Below, piece after piece: positions 34,085-42,878 of a stretch of 64,000 bases of DNA; position 1 is the stretch's first letter; every line of letters begins with the position of its first letter. This DNA is from Gemmatimonadota bacterium (GTDB lineage Bacteria; Latescibacterota; UBA2968; GCA-2709665), in contig JAPPFJ010000008.1 of assembly GCA_028877215.1 (NCBI GenBank), forward strand, positions 124,001-188,000, in the 5' to 3' direction. The notes under the pieces are model-generated. The model was not told the DNA's origin and made no database searches. It saw only the letters and a list, made by a program, of their open reading frames with translations. A program made the translations under genes and the position numbers.

Positions 34085-34895
34085 ATTGTGTTTCAATACG
34101 AGCACGATACAGCCCACACCCGTCGACGAGAAGATCCGCATCGCGGGCGCCGCGGGGTATGAGTCTATCGAGCTCTGGAACGACGACCTGACGGACTGGG
34201 AACGCGGGGGCGGGAAGTTGTCCGAACTCAAACGGATGCTCGATGACCACAATTTCGCTGTGCCGGACGTTGTCCACCTTTCCGGGTGGATGGACGCGGC
34301 CGAGCCGGACTTCGAAACCGAGTTGCTCGATAAAGCCCGGCGGCTGATGGAACAGGGCGTGGCCGTGGGCGCGCCCCGGATCATCGCCGGACCCGCGCGC
34401 GGTCGGGTGGACGTGAACCGGGCGGCGGACCGCTATTGCCGGCTGATCGAACTGGGTCGGGAGGTGGGATGCCTGCCCGCCCTCGAGTTCCTGGGATTCG
34501 TGGACCACGTGAATAACGTGGACGTGTTGATGGAGATCGTTACGCTCGCGGGCCATCCGGATACCACGGTCGTGATGGACGCGTTCCACATCTATCGCGG
34601 CGGTGGGCGGGACGAGGACATCCTGAAGGTACCGGGAGAGCAGGTGTCGATTTTCCATATCGACGATGCGCCGCGATCGGATCGCCCGAGGGAGACGCTC
34701 GCGGACGGAGACCGCGTGTATCCGGGCGACGGGATTCTGAACCTGCCGAAGATGTTGGAGATGTTGGCCTCGCAGGGATTCTCCGGCCCGGTATCTCTCG
34801 AATTGTTCAATGAAGATCTCTGGCGTCAGGACCCGGGTGAAGTCGCCCGGGTGGGGGCGGAGAAGGTGAGACGTCTGATCGAGTCGGTAGAATGA
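34071..34895 (+). CDS. Sugar phosphate isomerase/epimerase-like TIM barrel
   Basis: A 274-aa AP_endonuc_2/xylose-isomerase-like barrel. Putative metal ligands lie in YESIELWNDD, ALEFLGF, VVMDAFHIYRGG, SIFHIDDAP and the closing VSLELFNEDLW, which is the classical order for 2-keto-sugar or inosose epimerases. It starts within the end of the glycosylase gene (14-bp overlap) and ends in an ATGA overlap with dusB, so it is tightly embedded in the operon although its metabolic theme differs. A second family member is at 16683-17540. Confidence 0.9.
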   Translation: MTRFELCFNTSTIQPTPVDEKIRIAGAAGYESIELWNDDLTDWERGGGKLSELKRMLDDHNFAVPDVVHLSGWMDAAEPDFETELLDKARRLMEQGVAVGAPRIIAGPARGRVDVNRAADRYCRLIELGREVGCLPALEFLGFVDHVNNVDVLMEIVTLAGHPDTTVVMDAFHIYRGGGRDEDILKVPGEQVSIFHIDDAPRSDRPRETLADGDRVYPGDGILNLPKMLEMLASQGFSGPVSLELFNEDLWRQDPGEVARVGAEKVRRLIESVE

Positions 34896-35896
34896 ATGCG
34901 CGGAGCCCCGACATGGTTTACGTTGGCAAGACCGCGATCCCCGGATCGACCGTGCTCGCGCCGCTGGCCGGCGTGACGGACCGGTCCTTCCGGCTCCTGT
35001 GCCGTGAGCAGGGCGCGGGTCTGGCCGTGACGGAGATGGTGAGCGCCAAAGGCCTGGCGGACGGCAGCGAGCGTTCGAGCCGAAACCTGGACTTCCAGGC
35101 GGACGAGCATCCGATTTCCGTGCAGATTTTCGGGTCCGAACCCGGTGAAATGGCCGAAGGCGCGCGCGTGGCCGCCGAACGCAATCCGGACCTGCTCGAT
35201 ATCAACTGCGGGTGTCCCGTCAAGAAGATCGTGAACAGGCGCGCGGGCGCGGCCCTTTTGAAGGATCCGTCCCGGTTGGGCCGGATCGTATCGGCGATGG
35301 CGCGGGCGGTGTCCATCCCGGTCACGTTGAAGATCCGCAGCGGATGGGACGATGCGGACAACGCATCCGACGTCGCGCGCATGGCGGAAGAGATGGGCGC
35401 CGCCGCGATCGCCGTGCACGGCCGGACCCGACAGGCCGGATTCACGGGCAGGGCGGACTGGGACGTGATCCGGGAAGTGTCCGAAGCCGTTTCGATTCCC
35501 GTCATCGGCAACGGCGACGTCAGGGATCCGCTGGCCGCGAAGGATATGATGGAGCAGACAGGATGTGACCTCGTGATGGTGGGCCGGTGGGCGATCGGCG
35601 ACCCGTGGTTGTTCGGTCGGATCGAGCATTTTCTGGCCACCGGCACGCTGCTGGATGCGCCAACGGCCGGAGAACGGGTGAGGATGGCCGTCCGGCACCT
35701 GCGGCTGTCGGTGCAGAACAAGGGGCTGCCCGCCGGGGTCCGTGAAATGAGACGGCACTTTGCCGCATACATCAAGGGCATCGCGGGCGCGGCGGCGTAT
35801 CGGCGCGCGCTGATGACACAGGACGACCCGGATGCGGTTGAAGGCATCCTGAACGCGGTACGCAGGAATGCGGAGGAGGTATCCGGTGACGCCTGA
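34892..35896 (+). CDS. dusB: tRNA-dihydrouridine synthase
   Basis: A 334-aa FMN-dependent Dus enzyme reducing uridine to dihydrouridine in the tRNA D-loop. It has the N-terminal LAPLAGVTDRSFR, the catalytic cysteine C108 in NCGCPVKKI, LKIRSGWDD, the VHGRTRQAGFTG loop and IGNGDV for FMN phosphate, then the helical RNA-binding C-terminal domain (VREMRRHFAAYIKGI). The motifs are DusB-like. It starts at an ATGA overlap with the TIM-barrel gene and overlaps larB by 11 bp. Confidence 0.95.
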   Translation: MNARSPDMVYVGKTAIPGSTVLAPLAGVTDRSFRLLCREQGAGLAVTEMVSAKGLADGSERSSRNLDFQADEHPISVQIFGSEPGEMAEGARVAAERNPDLLDINCGCPVKKIVNRRAGAALLKDPSRLGRIVSAMARAVSIPVTLKIRSGWDDADNASDVARMAEEMGAAAIAVHGRTRQAGFTGRADWDVIREVSEAVSIPVIGNGDVRDPLAAKDMMEQTGCDLVMVGRWAIGDPWLFGRIEHFLATGTLLDAPTAGERVRMAVRHLRLSVQNKGLPAGVREMRRHFAAYIKGIAGAAAYRRALMTQDDPDAVEGILNAVRRNAEEVSGDA

Positions 35897-36662
35897 ACAG
35901 ATCCGGAACGTGCTGGAGGCCGTCCGCGAGAACGAACTGGACGTCGACAGCGCAATGGATCAGCTAAAGAAGCTCCCGTTTGAAGATCTGGGATTCGCGC
36001 ACGTGGACCATCACCGGGCGATGCGGCAGGGGTTCCCCGAGGTGATTTTCTGTCAGGGCAAGACCGCCGAACAGGTGGCGGAAATCGCACGCCGGATTTC
36101 GGATTCGGGATCCACGCTGCTGGCGACCCGGGCCGACCGCGCTCACGCGGACGCCGTTGCCTCCGCGCTGCCGGCTATTGACTACAACCCGGTAGCGCGG
36201 ACAATGCTGTTGCGCGGCGACGATCCGGGCAAGGTCGCGACGGCGGGCGAGGTCCTCGTCATTTCCGCGGGAACGTCCGATTTGCCGGTTGCGGAAGAGG
36301 CGGTTGTGACGGCCGATGCGATGGGCAGCCGCGTGAGGAAGCTGTTCGACGTGGGCGTTGCGGGGATTCACCGGTTGTTCGCGTACAGGGAACAGATCGA
36401 CCGGGCGGCGGCGATCGTGGTGGTGGCGGGCATGGAAGGCGCCCTGCCGTCGGTCGTGGGGGGACTGGTGGAAGTACCCGTGATTGCGGTGCCGACAAGC
36501 GTGGGCTATGGCGCCAGCTTCGGCGGTCTGGCCGCGCTGCTCGGTACGTTGAATTCCTGTGCGCCCGGGGTGGCGGTGGTGAATATCGACAACGGATTCG
36601 GCGCGGGTTTTTTCGCGGGTCTCGTCACGCGCGCGCAGGACCGCGCAGGGGAAGGATCGTAG
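35886..36662 (+). CDS. larB: Nickel pincer cofactor biosynthesis protein LarB
   Basis: A 258-aa LarB/AIR-carboxylase-like protein. LarB carboxylates and hydrolyses nicotinic acid adenine dinucleotide, the first step in making the nickel-pincer cofactor of lactate racemase LarA. Diagnostic stretches are VDHHRAMRQGFPEVIFCQGKT near the N terminus and EGALPSVVGGLVEVPVIAVP followed by TSVGYGASFGGLAALL. The start is GTG 35886 with GGAGGAGG six bases upstream. larC, larE and larA are not in the window, so the rest of the pathway must lie elsewhere. Confidence 0.94.
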   Translation: MTPEQIRNVLEAVRENELDVDSAMDQLKKLPFEDLGFAHVDHHRAMRQGFPEVIFCQGKTAEQVAEIARRISDSGSTLLATRADRAHADAVASALPAIDYNPVARTMLLRGDDPGKVATAGEVLVISAGTSDLPVAEEAVVTADAMGSRVRKLFDVGVAGIHRLFAYREQIDRAAAIVVVAGMEGALPSVVGGLVEVPVIAVPTSVGYGASFGGLAALLGTLNSCAPGVAVVNIDNGFGAGFFAGLVTRAQDRAGEGS

Positions 36663-36665
36663 CCG

Positions 36666-38120
36666 CTACCCGCGTCCCAGCCCGAGTCGGTTCTCGAGGG
36701 AAACGGGGCGTCCCGTGGTATCCGCAAGCGGGCGCGCCGGAACGGAGCCCTTCGTTTTCAGGCTGACAACCGCCAGGCAGACCAGCGCAACCGGTACGGC
36801 CATCAGGTCTGCCGGCAGGTCCGGCGTCAGATAGATGAAGCAGATCCAGGCGACGAATCCCGAAACCATGGCCGCGAGCGCGCCGGGGAGATTGGCCCGG
36901 GGCCACCAGATTCCGGCGGTGAGCGGCACGAAGAGGGTGGCCAGGAGGATCGACCACGAATTCACCATCAGCGTATAGACGGTATTGTGCGCCAGGGCGA
37001 GGTAGAGGGCAATCAGCCCGAGAATCGGGACGCTGATACGGCAGATCCTGAGAATGGCGCGTTCGTCGGCGTCCGGTTGGACGTAGCGGGCCAGATCCCA
37101 GCCGATGACGCTGGCCGGGGCGAGCAGCGCGCTGTCCGCACTGCTCATCAGGGCGGATACGAGCGCGCCCAGGAATACCGCCATCGCCAGGGGGGAGAGG
37201 TATTTCATGCCCAGCCGCATCATGATCATATCCGGATCGGCGAGGTCGGGAAAGATGAGGGTCCCGGCGATGCCGAGAAAGACCGGCAGCAGCCCCACCG
37301 TGAGATAGAGCGCCCCGGCAAGGTAGGCGCTGTTCTGTGCAACGGTCTCGTTTCTGCTTGAAAGGCTGCGCTGAATGAGATCCTGCCCCGCGAGATTTCC
37401 GAGTCCGATGACCAGCCAGTCCCTGGCGTAGGCGAACCAGCCGGGCGCGCCGGCGTCCCGGGGATAGAGGTAAAACCGGTCTTCCGGGATGCGCGCGCTG
37501 ATGGCCGACCATCCTCCCATATCGTTCAGTAGCAGCGGCGTGATTACCAGGAGCCCCACCGTCAATACGGCAACCTGGATGAAGTCCGTCAGCGTGACGG
37601 CCCACATGCCTCCCGCGGTCGTGTAAACGAGGACGATCGCGGCGCCGATACAGATACCCAGGGTCGGGTCGAGTCCGGTGAGCGATTGGATGACCCGCCC
37701 GAAAGCGACCATGAGGGACGCCACCCATCCCAGGTACGCCGGGATGGTACACAGCGCCGCTACCGCGCCCGCTGAGGGCCCGAAGCGGCTTTCGAAAAAG
37801 CCAGCGATGGTCGTCAGGCCCATCCGCCGCATGACTCTCACGTAGAAAAGACCCGCGAGGAAGAGACAGAGGGCCGCGCCAAACGGATCGGCGATAACGC
37901 CCAGGAAACCCTTTTTGTAGGCCTCGCTTGCAGCGCCGATGACGATCCCGCCCCCGAACCACGTGGCCGCCAGGGTCCCGGTGGCCAGCAAGACGCCCAG
38001 CCTCCTTCCTGCGACGATGAAGTCAGCGGAGCCTTTTATCCGGCGCCCGGCGTACAGCCCGATCCCCAGGGTTATCAGGATGTAGACCGAAAGACCGAGA
38101 TTGATTGGAAGGTTGGGCAT
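36666..38120 (-). CDS. Sodium:solute symporter family (SSS) transporter
   Basis: A 484-aa polytopic membrane protein of the SSS family with about 13 hydrophobic segments. Recognisable parts are the N-terminal LPINLGLSVYILITLGIGLYAG, the ADFIVAGRRLG loop, the AATWFGGGIVIGAASEAY segment of TM2, and ALVSALMSSADSALLAPAS, which carries the Na2-site serines. The substrate could be a sugar, carboxylate, amino acid or proline-like solute. It converges on larB with 3 bp between stops. Upstream, 59 bp away, is a P1 peptidase, so it may import the released amino acids; this is inference. Confidence 0.92.
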   Translation of the reverse strand: MPNLPINLGLSVYILITLGIGLYAGRRIKGSADFIVAGRRLGVLLATGTLAATWFGGGIVIGAASEAYKKGFLGVIADPFGAALCLFLAGLFYVRVMRRMGLTTIAGFFESRFGPSAGAVAALCTIPAYLGWVASLMVAFGRVIQSLTGLDPTLGICIGAAIVLVYTTAGGMWAVTLTDFIQVAVLTVGLLVITPLLLNDMGGWSAISARIPEDRFYLYPRDAGAPGWFAYARDWLVIGLGNLAGQDLIQRSLSSRNETVAQNSAYLAGALYLTVGLLPVFLGIAGTLIFPDLADPDMIMMRLGMKYLSPLAMAVFLGALVSALMSSADSALLAPASVIGWDLARYVQPDADERAILRICRISVPILGLIALYLALAHNTVYTLMVNSWSILLATLFVPLTAGIWWPRANLPGALAAMVSGFVAWICFIYLTPDLPADLMAVPVALVCLAVVSLKTKGSVPARPLADTTGRPVSLENRLGLGRG

Positions 38121-38179
38121 GGCGAAAAGCGGAATCCGGTTTCAGTAGTCTGCTTAATGGATCCGGTGAGGATCCCGGT

Positions 38180-39331
38180 TTATTCGATTCGGTTGTGCTG
38201 TTTCATAATATCGACGAGTCGATCCAGCGGGAGGCCGGGCATCTTCCTGCCGTCCCGCCCGGTCATGGTGTCCGCGGCGCAAAGCGCGTTGACGATGGCT
38301 TCTTCCGTCGCCTCGACCGTGGCCTGCAGGAGCGGGTTGAGGCGGTGGTCGCGCAGGGTGTGAACCGTATCCACAGTCGCCGCATCCCGCGGGATGCGGC
38401 GGGCGGTGGAGAATGCGAGGGCCAGGTCGCCGCTGCTGGTTCTCGAGAAGGTGCCGGTGCGGCCCACGCCCAGGGCGGACCGTTTACAGAGCCGCCGAAG
38501 CTGGATGGGGATCAGCGGCGCATCGGTGGCGATGATGATCACGATCGAGCCGTCGCGGGCCGGGGGACTCGCTTTCGTCGGCAGGTGTCGCCCGACAGGA
38601 ACGCCGTCGATGACCAGATTCGGACGGCGGCCGCAGTTTGCCACGACGAGCACGCCCAGGGTATAGCCGCCCTGGGCTTTGTTGAGTTCTCGCGATGCGG
38701 TTCCGATGCCCGCCTTGAAGCCGTAGGCTCGCATGCCGGTACCGGCGCCCACCGAGCCTTCGGCAACCCGACCGGCAGCCGCAGATTCAATTGACTGTAT
38801 GACATGTGCCTCTTTTACGTGGCGGCCCGCGATGTCGTTCAGACCGCCGTCGTAACATTCGGCCACTACGGGAAGGGGCACGCGCCCCGGGTTCTGCTGA
38901 AGCATATAGGCAACGACCCCGCTGTACCCTTCGCCGACGCTCAGGGTGTTCGTGATGATCACGGGCACCTCGAGCAGACCCCGCTCGTTGATCCACTCCA
39001 TTCCGGTCATTTCGCCGTTGCCGTTGAGCGCTTCCGCCGCCGCGAAGACCTGGTTCAGATAGACGTCGTCGGGGCGGGGCACCACCGCGGTGACACCGGT
39101 GCGCACGGGACCCTTTCCGACAACCAGTTCCCCCTCGCCGCTGATCAGGGTGACGTGCCCCACCCCCACGCCGGAGACGTCGGTGATGGCGTTTCGAGGG
39201 CCGGGCGCGAGCGTGCCGATACGGATGCCGAGATCCCGTGCGCGGGGGCGTTGGGCGCAGGCGGTACCCGCGCAGAGCGCGAGACTGAGAAGCGATATTG
39301 CCCATCGGCGGATTTTCGGACGAGTATTCAT
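38180..39331 (-). CDS. P1-family peptidase (DmpA/L-aminopeptidase D-esterase), secreted
   Basis: A 383-aa N-terminal-nucleophile peptidase. A signal peptide is clear (basic start, SLLSLALCAGTACA, cut near A26-Q27), so it is exported. The family core includes DVSGVGVGHVTL, NGNGEMTGM and EGSVGAGTGM. The autoprocessing site is G261-S262 in RDGSIVIIIATDAP, the serine being the nucleophile. Known relatives release N-terminal D- or L-amino acids from peptides. It is followed by the symporter gene. Confidence 0.93.
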   Translation of the reverse strand: MNTRPKIRRWAISLLSLALCAGTACAQRPRARDLGIRIGTLAPGPRNAITDVSGVGVGHVTLISGEGELVVGKGPVRTGVTAVVPRPDDVYLNQVFAAAEALNGNGEMTGMEWINERGLLEVPVIITNTLSVGEGYSGVVAYMLQQNPGRVPLPVVAECYDGGLNDIAGRHVKEAHVIQSIESAAAGRVAEGSVGAGTGMRAYGFKAGIGTASRELNKAQGGYTLGVLVVANCGRRPNLVIDGVPVGRHLPTKASPPARDGSIVIIIATDAPLIPIQLRRLCKRSALGVGRTGTFSRTSSGDLALAFSTARRIPRDAATVDTVHTLRDHRLNPLLQATVEATEEAIVNALCAADTMTGRDGRKMPGLPLDRLVDIMKQHNRIE

Positions 39332-39460
39332 AACGCGTAAAACAGGATTCCTGCTGTCGGCAGGCGGGATTCACTGAAGCGTCAGGATGTCTCAAACGCA
39401 CGGAGAGCCCGGCCCGCGTTTTCCCTCACATGCGGATCGAGCCGGGTGACGTTTCGCCTC

Positions 39461-40711
39461 CTACCTCAAGCGAAGTCCACATCTCGAAAAGATCCCCTCT
39501 TTCAAAGAACCCGCCTGACGCGCCCTGTGGGTTCTGCCCTTCCAGACGAAACTTCCGAACGATCCGAACAGCCCCACCAGAGTCGTATAAGGCACCTGCA
39601 GGAGTTCCCACACCGGCAGCACCGGGAGCAGGTCGGTCCGGCCGAACAGTCGGGCGCCCGTCCAGACCACCGCCAGATCCGCCAGCGCTTTGCCTGCCAG
39701 GCACGACAGGGGCAGGCCGAAGGCGTTTTTACCGATTCCCAGGATAATTCCAGCCGGAATGAGGAGGTTGAGCAGAAATACGTTCGCCAGATAGAGGAAG
39801 AAAAGAGGGTTGAGCGCCGCCATGTTTCGGGCGTTCGACGCCCATCGGCGCCGCTGGGTCCAGAAACCGGCCATGGACTCCGCCCGCCGGGTGCTGACAT
39901 AGGTGCGGGGATGGTCTGCAAATGCGATCTTCGCGCCGGCCCGTCGGAACAGCTGAAGCAGGAGAACGTCGTCGCCTGAAGGGCAATGGGCGATCCTTTC
40001 GAAGCCGCCGACCCTCTCGAAGAGCGCCTTCCGATAGGCGAGATTCTGCCCGGATGCGGCCAGCGGTATCCCGAGGTTGGCCGCGCCGGCCGAAGCGCAC
40101 ATGAGCGCGAGAAAGTCGAAGGCCTGGATGCGTTCCGCGGGCGTGAGCTGGTCTCCGGCGGTTTTTACCTGCGAGAATCCGATGACGACGTCCGCGCCGG
40201 CTTCGAGTTGGGATACCATTCCCGATACCCATGTGGCCGGGACGGAGCAATCCGCGTCCGTAGTCAGAATGATGGGCCCGCGCGCGGCCCGGATGCCTTC
40301 GGAAAGGGGCCGTTTCTTTGCGGCCATGTGCTGAAAGGCGTCGGTGACTTGAATGCTTCGGATGTGTGGATATTCGACGGCATAACGCGCCACGATTTGC
40401 GCCGTCTCGTCCGTCGAACCGTCGTCGACAACCAGGACTTCGTACCGGTCGGCGGGATAGCACTGGCCGGCCAGGCCCTCGAGGCAATCGCCGATGTACC
40501 CGGCTTCGTTTCTGGCCGCGATGACGACCGATACGAACGGAAAGGCGTGGGCATCGGCGCGCCGTTTCCTTCGCCGCAGTCCGATCAGAAAGATGAGCGC
40601 GGCGGCGATGTAGACAGCAGCCGAAATCGGAAGGAGGGTATTGATCAGGGTGGTTGACACAGGTGCCAGGTGTCTATTGGAGTTGGATTCGGGACGCAGG
40701 ATTCGATACAA
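39461..40711 (-). CDS. Family 2 glycosyltransferase, membrane-bound
   Basis: A 416-aa GT2 enzyme. One N-terminal membrane helix (ISAAVYIAAALIFLIGL) leads into a GT-A domain with VSVVIAARNEA, VVDDGSTDET and the metal-binding DADC. The catalytic region is SGDDVLLL and QRRRW, and three C-terminal membrane helices follow. It uses an NDP-sugar at the inner membrane and resembles processive, hyaluronan/cellulose-synthase-like transferases. A GTG at 40660 may be the true start, since the first 17 residues look unlike protein of the family. The radical SAM gene is 9 bp upstream. Confidence 0.88.
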   Translation of the reverse strand: MYRILRPESNSNRHLAPVSTTLINTLLPISAAVYIAAALIFLIGLRRRKRRADAHAFPFVSVVIAARNEAGYIGDCLEGLAGQCYPADRYEVLVVDDGSTDETAQIVARYAVEYPHIRSIQVTDAFQHMAAKKRPLSEGIRAARGPIILTTDADCSVPATWVSGMVSQLEAGADVVIGFSQVKTAGDQLTPAERIQAFDFLALMCASAGAANLGIPLAASGQNLAYRKALFERVGGFERIAHCPSGDDVLLLQLFRRAGAKIAFADHPRTYVSTRRAESMAGFWTQRRRWASNARNMAALNPLFFLYLANVFLLNLLIPAGIILGIGKNAFGLPLSCLAGKALADLAVVWTGARLFGRTDLLPVLPVWELLQVPYTTLVGLFGSFGSFVWKGRTHRARQAGSLKEGIFSRCGLRLR

Positions 40712-40720
40712 CCGAAGAGG

Positions 40721-41779
40721 CTATTGTTTCACCTCTTCGATATCGTAGAACATGCCCTTGATGCCCTCGGAACAGTTATTGCAGATGGGTACAGCGGACC
40801 GGTCCTTGAGGATGGCATTTCTGAAGTTGGTATATGCCTCACCGGACCAGACGCTGTCGAAGTCCGGGTCATCAAGCGCGTTGCCCAGACCATAGTGCAC
40901 GTCTTTATCGAAGCAACACGGTGAAACGGCCCCGTCCCAGTTCACCACAGTGCTGAACCAGAGATGCCTGCAGGCATTGGTGATCCTGCCGTTCATCGTA
41001 AGATGGTCCGCGTCGTAGCGGTAGCGGCTGTAGGATTCGTCTTCGGGAAGGTACTCTTCCGCTTCGGTATCGGTATACACCTGGGCCGTCTTCAGAGAAA
41101 GCCGGTCCACGCCCAGTTCGCGCGCGAGGTTCCTGGCGGCTTCGATTTCGGACTCGTTGTGCTTGAAGATGATGAACTGCAGGTGGATGACGGGATTATC
41201 CGCATTCAGTGCCTTCTTGGCCGCACTCAGAAAGCGAATTCCGTCCAGAACCCGGTCGAAGTTGCCTCCGACGCGATATTTGACATAGGATTCCTGTGTC
41301 ACGCCGTCAAGGGAGACCACGATTTCATCGAGGCCGGAGGTGACGATATCCTCGGCGTCGCCTCGGCTTCGGATGTAGTGGACGTTGGTGCTGGTGATGG
41401 TGGGTACGTTGTGCGCCTTCGCCAGACGGACCATGTCGGTCAGACGCTTGTTGATGAAGGGTTCGCCCTGGTTCCAGAGCATCAGCAGCAGGAGGTCCTT
41501 CGCCTGTTCCTCGAAAATCCGCTTGAAGGCTTCGTATTCCATCGTGCCCCTGGGCCGCGTCAGTCCGCCGTTGCCGGATGGGCAGAGGGGGCATTTGAGA
41601 TTGCAGAGGTTTGTCGGCTCCAGCATCAGGACGAAGGGGCGGCCCATGCGGATATCCCGTCCGGCCAGTCGCGACAGGCCGTAGGAGAAAACCACCCTGG
41701 CGGCATTCCAGGCCCGCCGGGCCGTCAGCGTCCGATGGTAGCGCGCAACGGTCCTGGGCAACAGTCTGAGTGAGAGCAT
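40721..41779 (-). CDS. Radical SAM/SPASM domain protein
   Basis: A 352-aa radical SAM enzyme. The [4Fe-4S]-SAM motif C59-x3-C63-x2-C66 is in LCNLKCPLCPSG. The C-terminal SPASM-type cysteines are in TNACRHLW, SPCCFDKD and PICNNCSEG, binding one or two auxiliary clusters. Such proteins modify peptides, sugars or lipids. It lies between two GT2 genes with gaps of 9 and 2 bp, so it surely belongs to the same operon and may act on a glycan or lipid carrier made there. No precursor peptide was noticed nearby. Confidence 0.9.
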   Translation of the reverse strand: MLSLRLLPRTVARYHRTLTARRAWNAARVVFSYGLSRLAGRDIRMGRPFVLMLEPTNLCNLKCPLCPSGNGGLTRPRGTMEYEAFKRIFEEQAKDLLLLMLWNQGEPFINKRLTDMVRLAKAHNVPTITSTNVHYIRSRGDAEDIVTSGLDEIVVSLDGVTQESYVKYRVGGNFDRVLDGIRFLSAAKKALNADNPVIHLQFIIFKHNESEIEAARNLARELGVDRLSLKTAQVYTDTEAEEYLPEDESYSRYRYDADHLTMNGRITNACRHLWFSTVVNWDGAVSPCCFDKDVHYGLGNALDDPDFDSVWSGEAYTNFRNAILKDRSAVPICNNCSEGIKGMFYDIEEVKQ

Positions 41780-41781
41780 GT

Positions 41782-42870
41782 CTACTTCCAGCGGGAGGGC
41801 GCCAGTACGCCTGCGGCGCAGATGACGACGACATACGGTACGGAAATCAGTTCAAGGAGCGGAAACAGCCGGAGGATCTTCCGCGCGTGGTAACGGCGGG
41901 CGGCTCTCGACAGTAGCAGCCAGTCGGCGAGACATTTCGCCGCAACCATCAGTCCGAAGGGGACGCGGAACGCCGGGTGGTGCCACGCGAGGAAAGGCGC
42001 CGCGGCGAGAGCCACGTGGAATATATAGATACACACCGCGACAAGCAAGACTGAAAATCCGTAGTGTACCGCTTTTGACTGATAGCGCACCTGGCGGAGA
42101 AAAAGACCGTCGGCATGGGGGTGCGAGTCCACCTTGGCTTCCGGATTGAACCGGATACGCCAGCCCGTCCGGGTGGCGATGCGCCGCATCAGCAGGACGT
42201 CGTCCCCGCCGCGTATATGGCCGATGGGCCCGAAGCCGCCGGCGTCCTTGAAGGCTGCTCTGCGGTATGCCAGATTCCGCCCGGAACAGGTCAGCGGAAT
42301 GCCCAGGCCCATGCTGCCCGCCGCGAGTGTGGATACCACGAGGCTCTGCAGGGCAAGCAGTCTGGATAGCAGCCCTCTTCCAGGCAAGAGGGGCGCGTAT
42401 CCCGCGACCATGCCGACCTCGGGGTCGAAGGCGCGAACCGTGGAGGCGATCCAGTCGGAGGACGGGATGCAGTCGGCGTCGGTGGTGAGGATGATCCTCC
42501 CGGCGCCGGCGCGGATGCCCGCGTCCAGGGCATTCTTCTTCGGGCAGGCGAGCGAACTTTCGGAAATCCGCACGACCTTGAGACCGGGAATCCGATCCGT
42601 CCAGGTGAGCGCCCGGCGGGCGGTATCATCCGTTGAACGGTCGTCGACGACGATGACTTCGGTGCATTGGGGAGGATAGGTCTGTTCGGCGAGGGCCGCG
42701 AGGCACCTTTCGATGCCGTGGGCTTCGTTGCGGGCGGGAATGACCACTGTGACGTCGGGTAGCGCCGCGTTTCGGCCCGCCGTTGAGCGACTCAGGCCTC
42801 GATGGATGGCCCCCGCGACGACGACGTAGAGCAGGCAGAGGAGAGATGCGGCGAATGCCAGTGTTTCCAT
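41782..42870 (-). CDS. Family 2 glycosyltransferase, membrane-bound
   Basis: A 362-aa GT2 enzyme, counted from the ATG at 42870; the longer open frame upstream is only antiparallel noise over the next gene. A GTG four codons earlier overlaps the stop of the upstream gene (GTGA) and is an alternative. It has an N-terminal membrane helix, a GT-A core with VTVVIPARNEA, VVDDRSTDDT and DADC, then GGDDVLLMRRI and a QVRYQSK site in place of QxxRW. C-terminal membrane helices follow. It is a paralogue of the 39461-40711 transferase. Confidence 0.87.
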   Translation of the reverse strand: METLAFAASLLCLLYVVVAGAIHRGLSRSTAGRNAALPDVTVVIPARNEAHGIERCLAALAEQTYPPQCTEVIVVDDRSTDDTARRALTWTDRIPGLKVVRISESSLACPKKNALDAGIRAGAGRIILTTDADCIPSSDWIASTVRAFDPEVGMVAGYAPLLPGRGLLSRLLALQSLVVSTLAAGSMGLGIPLTCSGRNLAYRRAAFKDAGGFGPIGHIRGGDDVLLMRRIATRTGWRIRFNPEAKVDSHPHADGLFLRQVRYQSKAVHYGFSVLLVAVCIYIFHVALAAAPFLAWHHPAFRVPFGLMVAAKCLADWLLLSRAARRYHARKILRLFPLLELISVPYVVVICAAGVLAPSRWK

Positions 42871-42878
42871 CGGGGCCG

